Of a stretch of 7,538 nt of DNA, positions 5,146-7,538 are shown in pieces. The notes below the pieces were generated by a model. That model saw only the letters and a list, made by a program, of their open reading frames with translations, had not been told where the DNA came from and searched no databases. The DNA is from Bradyrhizobium sp. (lineage in GTDB: Bacteria; Pseudomonadota; Alphaproteobacteria; Rhizobiales; Xanthobacteraceae). The first letter of the stretch is position 1. The number at the start of each line of letters is the position of its first letter. Where the stretch lies: NCBI GenBank assembly GCA_013695565.1, contig JACDAG010000184.1, forward strand, positions 1 through 7,538, in the 5' to 3' direction. The position numbers were made by a program, and so were the translations under genes.

Positions 5146-5194
5146 GGTCCTCTCCTTCCTTTGCATGGGGTTGTTTTCGATATTTTGTTTCTGG

Positions 5195-5212
5195 CCCGTC
5201 GCCAACGACGGG
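5195..5212. terminator. Hairpin downstream of the GMC dehydrogenase gene (possible terminator)
   Basis: A perfect 7-bp stem CCCGTCG/CGACGGG with a 4-base loop lies 12 bp beyond the stop of the minus-strand GMC gene. On the minus strand it is not followed by a T-run, so it is not a classical intrinsic terminator. It may mark a Rho-dependent end or protect the mRNA 3' end. Confidence 0.4.
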
Positions 5213-5224
5213 AGAAGGGAAGAA

Positions 5225-6832
5225 TCAACCCGCCCGCATCTCCGCCTTGATCATGTCCGCCGCCTTCTCGCCGATCATGATGGTGGGCGCGTTGGTGTTG
5301 CCGCCGATCAGGGTCGGCATGACAGAAGCGTCGACGATGCGCAGGCTTTCCGTGCCGTACACTTTCAACTTCGGATCGACCACCGCCATCGGATCATTGA
5401 CGCCCATCTTGGCGGTGCCGACCGGGTGATAGACGGTATCGACGCGGGCGCGCAGCAGCTTGCGGATGTCGTCGTCGGTGTTCACGCCTTGCATGAACAT
5501 GTCCTGCTTCTGCAGCGCGCGCAGCGCCGGCGTCTCCAGCAAGCGCTTGGTGATCTTGTAGCCGCCGACCATGGTTTCGAGATCATCGGGATGGCCGAGG
5601 AAATTCGGATCGATCAGCGGCGGCGCGAATGGATCGGCGCTGCCGAGCCCGACATGGCCGCGGCTCTTCGGCCGCAGCTGGCAGACATGGAGCGAGAAGC
5701 CGGTGCCGCGGTGACGCTTGCGGCCGTGATCGTCGGTCAACGCCATGCCGAAATGCAATTGCACGTCGGGCACGTCGAGATCGGGCCGGGTTTTCAGGAA
5801 GCCGCCGCATTCGGCGAAATTCGACGTCATCGGCCCGCGGCGCTCACGCCGGTACTGGCTGATACCGCGCAACAGCCGCGGCAGCGCTTTAAACGAAAGG
5901 CCGTTGAAGTTCGGATTGTCGGACATGTAGCCGAACACGAAATCAGGATGGTCCTGCAAATTCTGTCCGACGCCGGGCAGATGATGCACGCTGTCGATCC
6001 CGTGTTTGCCCAGTGCCGTGCTGTCGCCGACGCCCGACAGCATCAGCAGTTGCGGGGTCTGGAATGCGCCGGAGGCGACGATCACCTCGCGCCGGGCGCG
6101 CAGTTGCTTCAATTCCTTGCCCTGGCGGTATTCGACGCCGACCGCGCGCTTGCCTTCGAACAGAATGCGGGTGGCGTGTGCGCCGGTCTCGACGCGCAGA
6201 TTGGCGCGGCTGCCGATATGCGGATGGATATAGGCGCGCGCTGCACTCCAGCGCTCGCCGTTCTTCTGCGTCACTTGGTAGATGCCGAGGCCTTCATGGT
6301 CCTCTGCGTTGAAATCCTCGCGGATCCGGAACTGGCCTTCCTCGGCCGCCTGCATGAAGATCTTCTGCACCGGATTTTCGGTGCGCAGTTTGTTGACGGC
6401 GAGCGGGCCGTCGTTGCCGTGATATTCGCCGTCGAAATCGGCGTTGTTCTCCGAGCGCTTGAAGTAGGGCAGCACATCGGAGAACGACCACCCGGCATTG
6501 CCGAGCGCGGACCATTGGTCGTAGTCGCTGCGGTGGCCGCGGATATAGATCATGGCGTTGATCGCCGAGGAGCCGCCGAGCCCCTTGCCGCGCGGCTGGT
6601 AGCCGATGCGGCCGTTGAGGCCAGCCTGCGGCACGGTGTTGAAGGCCCAGTTGTTGATGGTGCCGGTCACCATCAGCGCCAGCGCGAACGGCGTCGTGAC
6701 CACCCAATTGTCGTTCTTGCCGCCGGCGTCCAGCAGCGCCACCGAGGTCTCTCGGTCCTCCGAAAGCCGCCCCGCCACCGCGCAGCCGCCCGAGCCGCCG
6801 CCCACCACCACGAAATCGAATGTATCCGTCAA
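5225..6832 (-). CDS. GMC-family FAD-dependent alcohol/choline dehydrogenase
   Basis: A 535-residue flavoenzyme, normal for bacterial GMC oxidoreductases. In order: FAD dinucleotide motif VVVGGGSGGCAVAGRL (residues 8-23); GMC signature 1 around PRGKGLGGSSAINAMIYIRG (80-99); signature 2 GAFQTPQLLMLSGVG (255-269); catalytic His469 in YHPVGTAKMG; and the partner Asn in GGNTNAPTIMIGEKAADMI near the C-terminus (about residue 514). Such enzymes oxidise primary alcohols, choline or polyethylene glycol to aldehydes, passing electrons to the respiratory chain. No signal peptide is seen. No betB, betI or transporter is adjacent, so choline specificity is not supported. I place the start at TTG 6832, because GGGGGA lies 6 bases upstream and the fold starts at once. 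A TTG 60 bases further upstream is open but encodes a low-complexity Lys/Gly-rich leader without a clear ribosome binding site. Confidence 0.92.
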   Translation of the reverse strand: MTDTFDFVVVGGGSGGCAVAGRLSEDRETSVALLDAGGKNDNWVVTTPFALALMVTGTINNWAFNTVPQAGLNGRIGYQPRGKGLGGSSAINAMIYIRGHRSDYDQWSALGNAGWSFSDVLPYFKRSENNADFDGEYHGNDGPLAVNKLRTENPVQKIFMQAAEEGQFRIREDFNAEDHEGLGIYQVTQKNGERWSAARAYIHPHIGSRANLRVETGAHATRILFEGKRAVGVEYRQGKELKQLRARREVIVASGAFQTPQLLMLSGVGDSTALGKHGIDSVHHLPGVGQNLQDHPDFVFGYMSDNPNFNGLSFKALPRLLRGISQYRRERRGPMTSNFAECGGFLKTRPDLDVPDVQLHFGMALTDDHGRKRHRGTGFSLHVCQLRPKSRGHVGLGSADPFAPPLIDPNFLGHPDDLETMVGGYKITKRLLETPALRALQKQDMFMQGVNTDDDIRKLLRARVDTVYHPVGTAKMGVNDPMAVVDPKLKVYGTESLRIVDASVMPTLIGGNTNAPTIMIGEKAADMIKAEMRAG

Positions 6833-7151
6833 GCGTCTTCCCCCAGGCGTTTTGTCTCGTCCCGGTCCTTTTCCGGACTTTTGTTGCGCCAAAGCTCCGC
6901 TTTTACGTCATTGATGGCAAGAGCGGTTCCACCGCGCTATTTTGGGGCGTTTTTGGCGTCACAAAAACCTCAAAAACCGCGCCATGGGCCTTTCCAAAGC
7001 AGGCTTGCGTTGGTACATACCGCTCGCACCCAGGGGCATTGCCCGGGTTGCCTTCTCAGGAAGCCTCTGGACGGGACCGATCGACGCTCAAAAGCGTTGG
7101 CGGCTTTCGCTTCCGGTCCGGTTTTTCAAAAGGGGCAAGGCAAAGGTTTAA
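6833..7151. other. Intergenic region between the GMC gene and tRNA-fMet
   Basis: About 320 bp with no supportable gene; short plus-strand frames here continue nonsensically into the tRNA. It must hold the divergent promoters of the GMC gene and the tRNA, but I could not pick convincing boxes for either. Visible structures are a perfect GTTTTTG/CAAAAAC hairpin with a 6-base loop (6949-6968), and a compound inverted repeat GGACCG/CGGTCC enclosing ACGCT/AGCGT around 7075-7128. Confidence 0.5.
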
Positions 7152-7228
<77 letters not shown>

Positions 7229-7234
7229 AGAATT

Positions 7235-7267
7235 AACCCGCTACGCCAACGCGTTAGCGGGTTTTTT
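7235..7267 (+). terminator. Intrinsic terminator of tRNA-fMet
   Basis: A perfect 9-bp stem AACCCGCTA/TAGCGGGTT (7235-7243 and 7255-7263), extended inward by CGC/GCG with one bulged T, loop CAAC, followed by a T-run to 7267. It sits six bases after the tRNA CCA end. Confidence 0.92.
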
Positions 7268-7538
7268 CGTGCGCCAATCGGTCCTAATCGTGCCAGCACG
7301 GTCAAGTACAAGAAGTGCCTTAGAATCCTAGGCTTTCTGACGCTGTGTCATCGAGTGTCAGCTAGTCCATGTCCCACGTTTGGCACATGGAGAACGAACG
7401 TCTGTTTACCAAACGTTCTTCCGTCAGTTCCTCACAGCGTGGCGATATGCAGCGTAACTCGTCGGGAAGGGCCCAGCGGCCGCGCCGGCTGGCGAAGACC
7501 CACGCCGGCGAGACCACCAAAACCAGCCAGCACCGCAC
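7268..7538. other. Palindrome-rich region with no firm gene; possible partial ORF at the right edge
   Basis: Inverted repeats include CCATGT..CCA/TGG..ACATGG spanning 7367-7390, and GAAC..GTTT-ACC-AAACGTTC at about 7394-7416. A plus-strand frame is open from ATG 7369 (also ATG 7387 or 7448) to the edge. From 7448 it reads MQRNSSGRAQRPRRLAKTHA with high third-position GC, but no ribosome binding site precedes any of the starts. A competing minus-strand frame ends at TGA 7432-7434 and reads GFGGLAGVGLRQPARPLGPS. I cannot choose between them and recognise neither. Confidence 0.35.

Overview
The window looks like chromosomal DNA of a high-GC alphaproteobacterium, most likely the Bradyrhizobium/Rhodopseudomonas group (Nitrobacteraceae). 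This is inferred from protein style (CvpA, ACT_3-type and GMC proteins), dispersed palindromic repeats with GTAGCCCGGATGAGCG-like cores, GTG/TTG starts, and an initiator tRNA with a variant anticodon stem. No species can be named from sequence reading alone.

Layout. (1) 1-1637, minus strand: a cvpA-like membrane protein gene, then an atypical short-chain dehydrogenase/reductase (SDR), then the first 64 codons of a quinone oxidoreductase-type medium-chain dehydrogenase running off the left edge. The last two are 25 bp apart and probably co-transcribed. (2) 1747 to about 1920, plus strand: the N-terminal stub of a second, unrelated SDR gene, broken by a nonsense codon and a frameshift and then cut off. 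(3) 1932-3619, minus strand: a compact defence-type operon. A HigB/Gp49-like toxin gene overlaps a HigA-like HTH antitoxin gene by 4 bp, and an abortive-infection (AbiJ-type) protein with an R-x6-H HEPN motif follows 34 bp later. A TTGACA promoter with an overlapping 18-bp near-palindromic operator lies upstream. (4) 3738-4145, plus strand: a small ACT-domain protein. (5) 4146-5145: a repeat-rich stretch enclosing a second toxin-antitoxin module of the HEPN/MNT type. Its antitoxin gene (mntA-like) is intact and its toxin gene (hepT-like) is frameshifted. The module is bracketed by two direct copies of a 29-bp repeat 760 bp apart. (6) 5225-6832, minus strand: a GMC-family flavin-dependent alcohol/choline dehydrogenase. 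(7) 7152-7228, plus strand: initiator tRNA-fMet with encoded CCA and a strong intrinsic terminator. (8) 7268-7538: palindrome-rich DNA with no firm gene.

Interpretation. Ordinary metabolic genes flank roughly 3.4 kb of accessory DNA (about 1.75-5.15 kb) that carries two toxin-antitoxin/defence modules and two decayed genes. The most notable points are the toxin-antitoxin-Abi operon, a Gp49-like toxin whose natural start codon seems to be missing (ACG where ATG is expected), a probably leaderless mntA-like antitoxin beside a dead hepT-like toxin, and the repeats framing that module. I did not find evidence for a wholly new system. The toxin-antitoxin-Abi operon is the best candidate for experimental interest.
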